The position numbers and the translations under genes are program-made. Shown piece after piece: positions 34,330 to 45,602 of a stretch of 64,000 nt of DNA. Source of the DNA: Lineus longissimus (lineage: Eukaryota > Nemertea > Pilidiophora > Heteronemertea > Lineidae); contig NC_088325.1 in NCBI RefSeq assembly GCF_910592395.1, positions 7,533,501 to 7,597,500 of the forward strand. The letters run 5' to 3'. Positions within the stretch are counted from its first letter, which is position 1, and every line of letters starts with the position of its first letter. A model generated the notes under the pieces. It was not told the origin of the DNA. It did no database searches and was given only the letters and a program-made list of their open reading frames with translations.

Positions 34330-34485
34330 AGGGGAATTTCATTGGCTGTTCTTCCTCATGGGCAGATTTGAAGTGCCTGGTCTTAAAGTTACAGAACGTG
34401 CACCCATGTTGACAAATGGAGGTACGGACGCCATTCTGAAAAGTTATTTTACCAGCTCTGCTGACTTTCGTAAGCTGAGCTAAAA
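34330..34485 (-). mobile_element. HINE family 5, right-end fragment
   Basis: AAAGTTACAGAACGTGCACC then GGTACGGACGCCATTCTGAA, ending CAGCTCTGCTGACTTTCG and TAAGCTGAGCTAAAAA. It matches the right end of the 58494-60175 element in content and order, including an imperfect terminal hairpin. It lies 60 bp from an ATP6V1A exon. Confidence 0.6.
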
Positions 34486-34546
34486 ATCTACCATGTTATA
34501 GTAATGAAATAGATCCCCTCCTCCATCCTGAATATTACATACTAAC

Positions 34547-34718
34547 CTTAAATTTCATACTGCTTAGTTTGTAGAGCGTGTCACTCATACTCTCCCTGAT
34601 GATGGACCATGTGATCTTGTTGTCACTCTGGGCGGTTGCTTCAACTGCATGACGTGCCAGATCATAGAATGTGATAATGTTCCGTAGCATGCCCACTGTT
34701 TTATAAAATGGACAGAAT
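34547..34718 (-). CDS. ATP6V1A: V-type H+-ATPase catalytic subunit A, internal exon 5 in window
   Basis: A 172-bp exon: one base completing the split Arg codon and 57 codons ending in phase 0. It encodes [20 protein letters not shown], then [16 protein letters not shown] and [10 protein letters not shown], from the C-terminal helical bundle (about residues 530-587). Acceptor CTTTCAG, donor GTTAGT. The next intron, 15.3 kb, is the largest in the window. It contains seven HINE copies or fragments, a piggyBac transposase pseudogene and the GC-rich patch at 26.7-27.4 kb. Confidence 0.98.
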
Positions 34719-35460
34719 CTGAAAGAAGAGGACGTCACAACATTTAGTAATTAAACATGCAAGAGCAAGGATCGATGGTGAATTTAGGAATTTTGAACGG
34801 AATTTTTTTTTAGCTATCGAGTTATCATAGAGGTGATCAGTTTGTGTACAGAACAAGGCAAATATATATAGGCGTGCCAATTCTAGACATTTGGCGTGGC
34901 ATGGATACAAATTCGTGTGCTACAGTTACACATATTCCCATTCCAAAGCACCATGCCCACTCAATGGCATCCTGAAGCTTCAGCCAACACTAGGCACTTA
35001 TCGACCAAGCTTATGCCCTGAATAAACCCACAAGCTTCCCGCTGTTCAATGATAAATGTGTACCATCCATGTCTCCAAACAGCATTTCAAATGAACAGAA
35101 TCAATACAAACTGCTTTCTAGTTACTCAATAAGTCATATTTCATTCATTCCATACTATAATTGACACTTATTTTGTTCTTTTGTGGTATTTATCTACGTT
35201 TTTTCCGATTGCGGGCAGGAGAATGATTGCTCCTTACAAGATTGTGTACAAGTATTGGATCGTGTGAGAACAAGAAATTCCGCATGTGCGTACCATGCAT
35301 TTCAAATTTCAGCAAATGAGAGCGCGTTTTAGATACAGTGATTGTTTTCAATAGTGACTGAGTTTCTATGTGAAGACAAGCTGACATTGTTTTGTTTAAA
35401 GGAATGAGCAGCTTTTTATTGCAGTAAACTATTTTCTTAACCTCTTGAGGCAATCAAATA

Positions 35461-35637
35461 AAGTAGAACCTCCCTTAGCGGACACCTCTCTATTAAGGAC
35501 AACCTCTCTATTAATGACACTAGATCTGGTCCAAATTGGTTATTTTCATTCAATTTGACCTCTCTAATCAGGACACCTCTCTATTAAGGACAGCATTTGT
35601 CAGTCCCAATGGTGTCCTCAATAGAGAGGTTCTACTG
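35461..35637. mobile_element. pogo/Tigger-type MITE
   Basis: A 177-bp element with inverted ends AAGTAGAACCTC and GAGGTTCTACTG, flanked by TA on both sides (35459-35460 and 35638-35639). The interior repeats CACCTCTCTATTAAGGACA. The CAGTAGAACCTC-type terminus and TA duplication are typical of pogo/Tigger-derived MITEs. No transposase. Confidence 0.85.
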
Positions 35638-36598
35638 TACAAGTGTTTATCACCGCTCTATAATAGACCTTGTTTATTGTTGGTATGATCTGGCTTCACT
35701 CCACTGGTGTATAGTGACGCGGGCATGTCATCTGCTACCCATCAATTCGAACAAAGTCGTTAAGATGGCGCTGCGGTCGCGGTGAAGACAGAGATGCACG
35801 TGTTGGCACAATAATACCAAAAAAAGGCCCCGATTGGAACAGTTCGAACAGCCCAGTAGTCAAGAGGTTAAATGTGATTAAGGCTTTTCCAATTTTGTAT
35901 CAGCTCTTAAATAGTAGAAAAACGCGTTTTATGTTATTTCTAGTATGCACAAGTCTTGGTGCGAAAGACCTTTCCCGCCAGAGTTTCAGAGTTCACGTCA
36001 ACCTGCTATTAGGACGCAATGCCATTTCCATTTATCGTCGCAGTTGTGGGGTAATCAAGCGCCATCAGCTTGACGTCGGAAAAATAAATATCAGTACCAA
36101 GATGTCAGAGTAGATCCTAACTCCAGGAAACACCTTACTAGTGCGTCCGTCCGCGTGGAAGAGGCATTCCATATGAAATCAGCAAGTTGTCCCCAGGTCA
36201 TGGTATCAGAATTGGCTCATTTTCACATATTTTGTAGGTTATGAGGCCAATTTGATGAATCCCAAATATTATTGTCATATTCCTAATGGTTTCCCTCCCA
36301 GGAGGCGCATTTTTGGGCTCAAGGCCCATTAGCAACCCATCTTTGCATGGCCATCAATCAGAAAGTATAAGAGATATCATTCTTATTCTTACAGGGTCTT
36401 TTCATCTTAACCCAAGGATCCGTTAAAATCTGTTACTGATATTCTGGGATCTATAGGCTTGGAAATCATGGGGTTGAATTGGAGGTAATTTTTGATGAAA
36501 ACTGCATTTTCAGGGGGCTCCTACACCAACACTGCAGCTGTGTGAGAACTAAAGAAAGGTTGTTTTAAATGTATGGTGCAATGACATTAGATTAATTA

Positions 36599-36700
36599 AC
36601 AAGAGGCTCATGGGCCTGGCGCTCAGCTGAATGTAAAGATGCTCACTTTGTTTCCAGGGTCAGTTTATATAAATATTCCGTCACAAAACTGAGCTAAAAA
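36599..36700 (-). mobile_element. HINE family 5, GGCC-end fragment
   Basis: ACAAGAGGCTCATGGGCCTG then GCGCTCAGCTGA matches the first 30 bases of the elements at 58494 and 19463. What follows is unrelated or too diverged. The boundary on the right is approximate. Confidence 0.6.
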
Positions 36701-38400
36701 TGGCTTCCTAGATGGCTGCTTGCCAAATTAAAAAAACGAGGCGCTTTGCTTGATCGATTTGATTGTTCACATAGTTTCATATCATGAGTGCGATTAAAAG
36801 TTGAAGGATGTAACAGAGATTATATCTTACTAGTTCCGATGAGTCACAAATCAGTAGACAACCAGTAACTGCAGTCTAGACCTTTACCTCAATCTGAAGT
36901 GCAGGTTGAGACAAACCAGCCCAGTAGATGCATGGTCACAACCAGAAACAGTCTGGACCTTACATAAATTCCTTTGAAGTGTAGGTTGGTTGTGACAAAC
37001 TAGTCCAGTGAACATGGTACAGCCTAAGCCGGGACAGCCTAAATAATTGCCATCGCCTTTACATCAGGGACAACCAATAGTTTCAAAGTGCAAGGCGAGG
37101 AGCAATGGGTATGATTCTCTTAGCCCGCATCGATAGTAAAAACTTAACAGATACACTTGGTTTTCCTGTAAATCAACTGCCACATACGGTTATCTTTATT
37201 TAATCAATTTTGAGGTAAGTATTACAGTGAAAAAGAATGAAATACTAGAATTGACTGGTTCTTCTGATGACCGCACGGGTGAGCACTGAAGATGGATGGG
37301 AGGTTATAGGTGTTCGTTTATTTCGATAAGTATGAGTGTAGCTCAGCTCCTCTCTCACAGTCAACTGTGATGTGGTCACCAAAAACGTTGAAATGCAGCT
37401 GTAGATTATTCCTGCAAAACATGATGAGAAAACATTTTAATTTGATAGCCAAGTTTTATAATACAAGACCAACAAGAACTGACAAGGCGCCAATGATTAT
37501 TGATCAAGGTGACCCACTAAGGAACTGCTAATGATCAAGGAAGTTCATTGATATGATTGAGAATATGATAAGAGTGTGATGATCAGCCCCTGCTGGATGC
37601 ATTGTACTATGTACAGTGTGCATGTGTGTATTGCATTGTTTGTTGACATTTCAAGTCTCCGGAGAAGATCATCCATTGCGCCGTTTATTTACAAACATTT
37701 TCAACCTTACCCGATGACTTCAGAACGATGTTTATTATTGTCTTGTTTATTCACATTAATTCTGCTATGTGACAAGAGTTATTTGTTGAGCAATCCATCT
37801 TTTAGAGCCGGACTTTGACATCGTTTTAGATCGGATTCTCTGCCACCATTTTGACAACTTTAGGTATCACATGACAGTGACTTAGTACATTATCGTTTGT
37901 CTGCTGGTGCATAAATTAAACCCAGGTTTGTCGGGTGTTAAAAAGCAAGATATCTAAATCAATTGTGGGTGAAAATGTAAAATAATTAAATATATTGACT
38001 GCTGAATCATCAAGGATGGACAGCAAGAGCTTGGACTAGAAAAACAAGCTTTGAAAAGAGGTAAAATTTGTCATTGAATTTTTGCAATTTGACTCCCTTC
38101 ATAATGTTGCATTTATGTACATTTCTACAGCGACACTGAATCATGAGATCGTTGCTTCAATATTTAAAAAAAAAATAACTCAATTCGAAGGTTGTTTTTA
38201 CCAAATTGGGTTGAACCGGTCATTAAGGGAGCGTTGTGCTGAATCTTTTCTATGAATGTGTGAACTTTCGTACCATAATTAATTTCAGAAATGGCTTAAA
38301 ATATAAATTTGTCACTTACCTAAAATCAATCCGGTCAAAATAAAAAGGTCACCGTTTTTTTTCACCACATGACGTCAACCCAACCATAAAACCAGCGACC

Positions 38401-40056
38401 ATGATAACCTCTTTCACAACCGCCAAAATTACAAAAGCAGCCAGAAGCCTTAAGAACAACAGAAGTGTTGGTAAAGACGGTCTCAATGCAGAATACATCA
38501 AGTATGCATCACCAGAGATACATGAAGAAATTGCAAGCCTACTCAACAACATCGCAGAGACAGGAAGCTACCCCGAAGAAATAAAACAAGGGATCCTCAC
38601 CCCGCTACCAAAACCTGGAAAGAAACCTGGCCCTGCTGAACATCTCCGACCTATCATACAACTATCCATTATAAGGAAAATACTAGCCATATGTCTCATC
38701 AGAAGATGCTGGGACAAACTTAGCACCAAGATACCCCTAGCACAGGCTGCATACCAGTCAGGGAGGAGCACAACAGAACAAGTCTTCGCCATAAAAACAT
38801 TCGCAGAAAAAGCCATAAAATTAAGTTCTTACAACATTTACCTACTTCTACTCGACATGAGTGATACCAAAGGGTAACATAAGTACAATTCTATGACTAA
38901 ATAGTTCAGCAGGTTTCTGCATCCATTAATGAGTCATGGTCTGGCTATAATAGGGGTATTGGTAATCATGGAGGTTGCTGCTGCCATTACATAACATTGG
39001 GATGGGGGAAATATTTCTTTTTATTTCATGACTTAGAATATGTATTTTATGTATGGTTTTAGAACATCATGTGTGGCTTTGGTGTAGGCTTGACTCGGGG
39101 AGCCTTAGACTGAGCCCAATTTCTCTTTATAAATCAGTGAGATTTCACTGAAAAATCAGTCAGTTCTGGCTCACCTAATGTTGCCTAGCCTATCCATGAA
39201 TTCAGTCCCATTTAGTGCAGATTGCCTGAGTCAGAACCCTCACCAGAGTAACACAGAGCCAGAAGTTCTGCCAGTCTTCAAAAAACAGTTACACCAGAAG
39301 AGACGTCTTCTTTGAGTTGTGTGTTGCAGAATAGGATGAAGCAGCCCTGCTGTGTATCATGAGCAAAGCCTTCGACACAGTAAGCCACCCAAAACTACTA
39401 CAAGACCTTAGTTACATTTTACAAGAGGACGAATCACACATGATGACAATCCTTCTCATAGATGTCTGTCTGAAAGTCAAGTCGGTAACAATACTGGGGA
39501 TGAGATCAAAACAGAGGTTGGAATCGCACAAGGTGACTGCCTCGGTGCAGTACTTTTTATCTTCTATCTGGCAAGATCCATCAATCCGTCACCACCAGAG
39601 AACGACCACGCCTATGGCTATGCCTATACAGAACCAGCTGTACTGCCCAACGAACACACTGATCACAATTACTACAAGCCCTCAAGAAACTCATACTTTG
39701 AAGTCAACCCTAAGTATGATGATGATATCACCTGGGCCACCACTACAAAACACAGAGTAGAACACGTCAAGAAAACAGTCCCGCCAACCCTTGGAAAACG
39801 TCCGCTAAGTATGAATGACACAAAGACAGAGGAATTCGAAATCCGACAAAATGGAGGAGATAAATGGAAAAGCTGCAAACTCCTGGGAAGCCTTTAAGAT
39901 ACAGAAAAAGATAAAATCCTTTCCATAAATGCCTACAAAACCCTATAGAACATATTTAACAGCTGTAAAAACAGCAGCATCATCAAACTTAGAACAGTTA
40001 ATGCATATGTAGCTAGTATATTCCTCTTCAATAGCGAGCTATGGACACTGACAAAA
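38401..40056 (+). pseudogene. RTE-like LINE reverse transcriptase, interrupted and frameshifted
   Basis: The first frame (38401-38861) encodes RT fingers: AARSLKNNRSVGKDGLNAEY, SLLNNIAETGSYPEEIKQG, ILTPLPKPGKKPGPAEHLRP and AAYQSGRSTTEQVF, then LLLLDMS at the start of motif A. A 496-bp insertion (38862-39357) splits motif A. It resumes at 39359 as MSKAFDTVSHPKLL. Frame changes then give GIAQGDCLGAVLFIFYL (motif B), YDDDITWATT (motif C, YDDD instead of YADD), TKTEEFEIRQNGGDKWKSCK and LLGSL. The end, AYVASIFLFNSELWTL, is cut by the HINE at 40057. Clade assignment (RTE-like) is from overall pattern; the insertion and frameshifts make it nonfunctional. Confidence 0.85.
38862..39357. mobile_element. 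496-bp insertion in the LINE, flanked by CATGAG
   Basis: CATGAG at 38856-38861 is repeated at 39358-39363. Removing one copy plus 38862-39357 restores the LINE reading LLLLDMS-KAFDTV. This indicates a mobile insertion with a 6-bp target duplication. I see no convincing inverted repeats or coding capacity; an internal stretch (39130-39300) is rich in CAGTTCTGGCTC and CAGAGCCAGAAG words, which are partly complementary. Confidence 0.7.
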
Positions 40057-41015
40057 CCAGGGACCATGTGCTCACCTCAGATAATGTAATGCATGTCATT
40101 TGCAGTGGATATGGGGAGGACAGTTTCAGGCTAGTTTCACTAGTTTTGATTCCATTGAATAATAGTCATCTTTTCGGCTCAATGACACCAAAGAAAATTA
40201 ATAGCACCATCTAAGAATAGCATCTTGGTTATAAAGCTGACTGAATTTCAGGGTTATTGAAGAGTGTACATGTCACATGGAAATTGGTTGACATATGTTA
40301 AACAGTTTAGGAGTACTAAGACTTTGTTGGATTTTCAAGATGGCAGCCTGGTGGCCATATTTGTCATGGGATTTGACTGAAAATTAAGGATATTGAAAAG
40401 AGTACATAGATACATAATCACCTGAAGTTTGGTTGCAATCCGATTATTAGTTTCAGGGTAATAGGACTTTGTTTAATTTTCAAGATTGTTGTAGAGAGTA
40501 CAGAGATATATAATCACATGAAATCTGGTTGCAATCCGACTTTGTTTAATTTTCAAGATGGCTGCCTGGTGGCCATATTTGAAGTCTGAGCGGACAGATT
40601 TTTGGGGTTGGATAGAGGGTCCCTAGATACATGTCCTCCCCAGTTTAGAACCTTCTAGCTCAAATAGAAACGAACCGTGCTACCTTTCGGTGATTTAGTG
40701 AACTTTGCCCTCTGTGACCTTGAAAAGTAGGTCAAATCAAAAACCTCGGTGATATGTCATTTAACCTTATTAGATACGCCCACCATAATTTTGTCACTCT
40801 ACGTACAACCATTAGGAAAAGAACCATTTTCCAAAATGGCCGCCTGGAGGCCAGAAAGTAGGTCATATCCCGAAAAAGAAAAATAAGTCTGGGCATATTG
40901 CCCAAAGCTACCATCACACCAAGTTTTAGCCATCTAGCCCTAGCGGTGACGAAACATGCTCCGCTAATGGACGACGGACGCAACGGTATCGTATAAGCTA
41001 AAAAAACTAGCTAAA
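40057..41015 (-). mobile_element. HINE family 3, nearly complete copy
   Basis: Starts CCAGGGACCATGTGCTCACC, has TTTTCAAGATGGCAGCCTGG and related blocks twice or more, TTGCCCTCTGTGACCTTGAA with AAGTAGGTCAAATC near 40700, GACGAAACATGCTCCG, and ends CAACGGTATCGTATAAGCTA plus CTAGCTAAAAA. It inserted at or near the 3' end of the RTE-like LINE. Only the outermost bases of the GGCC hairpin are missing. Confidence 0.8.
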
Positions 41016-41049
41016 AACTAGACCCCCCCCCCCACCCCTTCAACCCAAA

Positions 41050-41143
41050 AAAAAGAAAAGAATTTCGGCTGGCGTTGGGATTCGATCATTGTATCCTTGG
41101 TTCCTGGGCAGTACGCGTTAACCACTGAGCCAACCGGCGGCTC
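41050..41143 (-). tRNA. tRNA-like sequence (tRNA pseudogene or SINE head)
   Basis: On the minus strand GCCGGTTGGCTCAGTGGTTA contains an RNA polymerase III A box (TGGCTCAGTGG, 41122-41132). About 45 bases later, GATCGAATCCC (41077-41087) fits the B box GWTCRANNC. A T-rich run (TTCTTTTCTTTTTTTT) follows as a possible pol III terminator. The acceptor stem pairs only partly (GCCGG with CCAGC) and no anticodon arm could be assigned with confidence. A tRNA-derived SINE 5' end is as likely as a tRNA pseudogene. Confidence 0.5.
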
Positions 41144-41453
41144 TGAAATAAAGTTTTGAAAATAAGCCATATTTTGGCATATTTTCAACTTGTTGATAAA
41201 AAATTCACCAGATGGCAGGTCAATCTTATCTTGCTCTGGCAATGCGTTTCCCATTCTTTTACGGACAGATAGAGATAGCATTACTGAGCCGATTTTAAAG
41301 TGGGTTGGCCTGAACCTGGTATATACCACGTGCGGTAGTGAAAGAGCTAAAGAAATACATCATCTTGGTTTTGCTATTGTATTGTATGTGAGGTCATGTA
41401 ATAATTGTTAATATGAATATTTTTATCAACAGTTCAATGAAGACACTAAATAC

Positions 41454-41608
41454 CTGTCATAGGGTGTGTAACCATTCTGTTGTAAGTAATCATCCTTGAT
41501 GAGTTTGGCTACCTCAAGTGTGATCTTATCAGACTCGGCCAGGGAGCCTTTTCCCACCAGCTGTACGATCTCAGACAAGTCTTCTTCTTCCTGCAGAATC
41601 TCTTTGGT
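41454..41608 (-). CDS. ATP6V1A: V-type H+-ATPase catalytic subunit A, internal exon 4 in window
   Basis: A 155-bp exon of 51 codons plus two bases (AG) of a split Arg codon. It encodes [20 protein letters not shown], then the stretch [20 protein letters not shown] and PYD. This is part of the helical C-terminal domain, which packs around the central rotor and carries no catalytic residue. Approximate residues 479-529. Acceptor TTTTCAG, donor GTATTT. A direct splice to the exon at 34547-34718 gives PYDRFCPFYK, the expected family sequence, so exon order and phase are confirmed by the protein. Confidence 0.98.
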
Positions 41609-41698
41609 CTGAAAATTGGAATGCAAGTAAAGACTAAAGCAGATGCTCAGCAATTCTAACGCTGGTAAATGATTTGACACCTTGACCTGCAATGTTTT

Positions 41699-41880
41699 GA
41701 GACCGCTAAATCACTCACCCAAAAATCTTGACATTTTCCGCCTAAGAAGCTGTTTTTTTGGCCCAGGCAAGTAGCCTTGATTTTGGACCAATCAGAACAA
41801 CGATCTCAGCAACTGCAGTAATATCCAATACACAATACAATTTGAAATATTCATGACAATACGATTTGAAATGTCTACTT
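41699..41880 (+). repeat. Dispersed repeat, copy 2
   Basis: Same orientation as 21339-21520, with shared GGCAAGTAGCCTTGATTTTG, GACCAATCAGAAC-like and GATCTCAGCAACTGCAGTA. It lies about 90 bp upstream (in gene sense) of the exon at 41454-41608. Confidence 0.8.
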
Positions 41881-43497
41881 GTTTTTCTGTCCCTCTGCAA
41901 AAACCCCCTTTACACTATATACTACTGTAAATTTTACTATGTGCCGCTTTTTCTTATTTGTAAATGTCCTGGTAACCCGGCACGATGTTATGTGAGTATT
42001 CTAGCTCAGTGGTTTTACAACATTTCCCCTTGGTTCAACTTGGCTCCGCTTGTTCCCATCTTGCCGGCAGCCATGTTTGTTTTTTGTGGACATTGGGTCC
42101 CCCTTCCTGGGTTTGGTGCCTTGATCTGAGAAGTTGACGTGGTTTTTAAATGCTTACACTCTACCATTATGTTGGTCGATGTGTTTGCCGCAATGAATAA
42201 CTTTCAATCCTGTCTAGTCCGCACTGTTATAATTTGCTAGAGTGTCCGACTATGGATCAGTATTTCTTACTTTGTGATCTTTTCCTGTCCGACAATTGGA
42301 CACACCTTTTTGCTCTACATTAGAGTCGTACCGGTCTGTGGATAGATGGCGTCACATGAGAACGCCTTAACTCTTAACTCATTCGTGTGTATAAACATGC
42401 TTGGGCCTTTCAGTGATAGTTTTAATCTTTCTACCTCTATTTCTCATCATTATCATGTCTTTCTTGGGAACGCTCTGGCTCCCCTGATTTCCTTCACTGA
42501 AAGTTCCATGCATTTTATATCAGTTATACTACTTTATATTTAGTCCCGGTGCAACTTTCCAAACTTGTGTTTTTGAAGTTAAAATCATCCTCCAAACGCC
42601 AAGAAATTCGGCACATCACGGTATCAAAAATACCTTCAGGCCCGAAAGGAGGTATCATGAAAATTCCTTCATTGCCAAAAGGGTAAACAAGTAATATAAC
42701 TCTGAACTACTTATATCATACATTATCTTGAAGCTCTTGGTGACTTCTTTCATTTACTGCATAGCAATTCAAGATATAAACAAGCATAGCGTAAATGTCC
42801 CCCGTCGCCATATGGGCATGGGTACTCAATGACACCGTCGAAAATGTGTTACCAGAATCTCTTGTTCTTGAAATCATAGAGCACAATGCGATTTTCATGA
42901 TTTTTAGTAAGTGCTCGAGGTGAAATTGAAGAGTCGCGCGATGGAGAGGCTAAAATAAGAAATTAGGTAAACCCCAAAGAAACATTATGAGAGTCATTTT
43001 GTGTTTTCTATCATTACCACCAGATCACGTTAGCCAAAATGAAAACAACAGCTTTTCCTCAATATTGGTGATTAGGTAATATGGGAAATATTGTGGAATT
43101 CCATCCTGGAGTACATGGGGTGAGACTGCAAACATTGGCTAATTCTGATTACAGCAGATAATGCCCTTGCTTCTCTCAGAAAATCTGAATATCAGCTACT
43201 AATGGAAATTGCATAGACCAGGTGAGGTGAGGTTGTTCACTTTGGCTAACGGGATCTGTGTGTCATGTTATTGCACATATACACCTGAACCTGTTCTATA
43301 TGAGGCATATGAAATAAGGCACATATAATGGGCCAATATGTGTGTCATGTACAAAGCAATCGGCAAAATCTGAATATCAAGGTTGACATGTAAAGAATCG
43401 GTCACATCTGGAGTAACCCCGAACTTGGTGGGCACTTATTACTAAAGTTGGTAATAGTATGCATGGGCGTATCTAGCGGGGGCTAAGGGGGGCAAAT
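41881..43497. other. Intronic stretch, no gene recognised
   Basis: AT-rich intron without recognised elements. Frames at 41866-42543 have no known motif. Confidence 0.5.
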
Positions 43498-44515
43498 GGT
43501 TTGGGCCCCCTGGTGGCCAAGTCGAGAATCAAACTCGGTCGATTTTTCGACGCGACACACCTTTGGCCCGCCCTCTATCAGCACACCAAATTTCAATCCA
43601 AAATATTGTGTCGTTCAGAAGTTACAGAGCGGAAGGGAACACTAGCGGCGAGCGGCAAGCGGCGAGCGGCACTGCAGACGGACGGGCGGTATTTCCATAT
43701 CCCCCTCCAAGGGCTCCGGGGGACAATTTCAAACAAAAATATTTTGTCGTTCAGAAGTTACAGAGCGGAAAGGAATTTTCATGATTTTCAGAAAGCCCCC
43801 CCTATGGGCTAGAAAAATGGTTGAAACTAAAAACTTGCGTGATATATTGCGTACCTTTGTCAGCTTATTCTACCATAAAAAGTTGGTAAAAATCGGACGA
43901 ATATTAAGCGAGTTCTAACACTTTATGTGTTTTTGGTTTGGGCCCCCTGGTGGCCAAGTCGAGAATCAAACTTGGCCGATTTTTCGACACGACACACCTT
44001 TGGCCCGCCCTCTATCAGCACACCAAATTTCGAACACAAATATTTTGTCGTTCAGAAGTTACAGAGCGGAAGGGGATTTTCATGATTTTCAGAAAGCGCC
44101 CCCTATGGGCCAGAAAATGGCTGAAACTAAAAACTCGGGTGATATATCGTGTACCTTTGCTAGCTTAGTCTACCATAAAAATTTCGTAAAGATCGGATGA
44201 ATATTAAGCGAGTTCTAACACTTTATGTGTTTTTGGTTTTGGCCCCCTGGTGGCCAAGTCGAGAATCAAACTCGGCCGATTTTACATCGCGACACACCTT
44301 TGGCCCGCCCTCTATCAGCACACCAAATTTCAATCCAAAATATTGTGTCGTTCAGAAGTTACAGAGCGGAAGGGAACACTAGCGGCGAGCGGCGAGCACC
44401 GAGCGGCGAGCGGCGAGCGGCGAGCGGCGAGCGGCACTGCAGACGGACGGGCGGTATTTCCATATCCCCCTCCGAGGGCTCCGGGGGACAAAAAGTTGCT
44501 TTCCAATGAAAAATC
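43498..44515 (-). repeat. Tandem array of HINE-like core units (family 4)
   Basis: Three units start with GGCCCCCTGGTGGCCAAGTC at 43504, 43941 and 44241. The second unit is about 300 bp; the first is longer because of a partial internal duplication. Each contains ACACCTTTGGCCCGCCCTCT, GTCGTTCAGAAGTTACAGAG and CTACCATAAAAA. Units 1 and 3 carry a 7-bp GGCGAGC microsatellite (about 43664-43694 and 44381-44437) followed by CACTGCAGACGGACGGGCGG. No GCTCACC-type ends are visible, so this is a core array, possibly from a partly deleted element. Confidence 0.75.
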
Positions 44516-44907
44516 GAATTTTTGCCTCCTTGTCCAAAACAGAAATAATTGGCGGAAGCAGATAATGCACGACGAATTAAATAAGTGTTCTCAGATGATA
44601 TCATATGGCGCCTTGATCAATTTCAAAAAGATCGTCAGCTGGAGATCGCTAGTGTTGTAAGGGAATGGTTTAACCGAGGGAACCCAGTGTGCGTCAAGGG
44701 GGGGCTATAAAATTGGCAACTGAGTACACTCAGTCTGCAGCATCAAAGAGTTCAATGCATATTCTCCAGCTACTTCAGTCCACTTCTGGACTGTCTGTAC
44801 CATTTCTTGCAAATGATGTAGTAATTTAGGTGCAAAAGGTACAGCCTCCAAAACACCTCAAGCCGTCAAGGTTGCACAGTAAATAGATATGAGCTGAATC
44901 AACCTAC
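44516..44907. other. Intronic stretch
   Basis: No feature recognised between the family 4 array and the ATP6V1A exon. Confidence 0.5.
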
Positions 44908-45115
44908 CTTGGTTCTGAGAGGAACAAAATCAGGGTAGTTCTTCTCATAAAAGTCATCAAGTGCTCTCATGTACTTGCTGTAGCTGATGAGCCAGTTGAT
45001 CGATGGGAAGTGTTTACGCTGGGCAAGTTTCTTGTCAAGACCCCAGAATACCTGCACGATACTGAGGGTGTTAGCCGTAACAGGATCAGCAAAGTCACCA
45101 CCAGGGGGAGACACA
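44908..45115 (-). CDS. ATP6V1A: V-type H+-ATPase catalytic subunit A, internal exon 3 in window
   Basis: A 208-bp exon: one base completing the split Ala codon, then 69 codons ending in phase 0. It encodes [13 protein letters not shown] (the catalytic-site loop facing the neighbouring B subunit), [20 protein letters not shown], and then [16 protein letters not shown] at the start of the C-terminal helical domain. Approximate residues 409-478. Acceptor TTTCAG, donor GTAGGT. The exon ends PLRTK and joins the next exon in phase 0. The following intron is only 3.3 kb and contains the HINE-core array at 43.5-44.5 kb. Confidence 0.98.
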
Positions 45116-45407
45116 CTGAAACACAGGGAACATCACTGTAACAAACAACTTAAGAATTAGACACATTCAAGTCTTCTGCAAAAAGGAATTCTATGATCCT
45201 GGTTTTAAACAAAACATTGATCATCATTGAGATGATGAAATTGTTATCGCTTTAGGGATCACGTCCAAAGTCCGCAGGCGATATTCGCTGGCGAAATTCA
45301 CCCTATAGTATTTCGCCTGCGAAATCTGTCCGAAAATCGACCGGAGAATGTGAGGCGATAATATGAAATCGCCGGTATGTCAGATGCGAAATTTGCCCAC
45401 AATCATG

Positions 45408-45440
45408 TGGAATGTGGAATGTGGAATGTGGAATGTGGAA
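45408..45440. repeat. GTGGAAT microsatellite
   Basis: About four and a half copies of the 7-bp unit TGTGGAA inside the Harbinger-like element. Confidence 0.85.
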
Positions 45441-45602
45441 GTCACTAGGCCATGACCGGAGGAAAGAAACGGACTCCATCACCTTCTAAAAAAACTTGAA
45501 AACTTTCCTCTTCCGCGAGCATTTTGGAGTGTGAGCGCTTTTGAACATTGTATTCAGTGGGAAAGGCACTATACAAAAGATAATTTCATTCATTCATTCA
45601 CA
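45441..45602 (+). pseudogene. CR1-like LINE C-terminal scrap and 3' tail
   Basis: The plus strand reads KNLKTFLFREHFGV, matching the FK..LKT.LF terminal motif of CR1 ORF2. It is followed by GGCACTATACAAAAG and an ATTCATTCATTCA tail like those of CR1 3' ends. Nested in the Harbinger-like element. Confidence 0.6.

Larger units (their letters stand above)
34719..38385. other. Intronic stretch, mostly unassigned
   Basis: Apart from the pogo MITE and a HINE end at 36599, no element or gene is recognised. Around 36880-37020 there is an imperfect duplication of about 95 bp (GAAGTGCAGGTTG...CCCAGTAGATGCATGG versus GAAGTGTAGGTTG...TCCAGTGAACATGG). Confidence 0.45.

Noticed and set aside
43501-44660. 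Overlapping plus-strand frames with repeated peptides
   Set aside because: They arise from the tandem HINE-core array and its GGCGAGC microsatellite; the repetition is at the DNA level.
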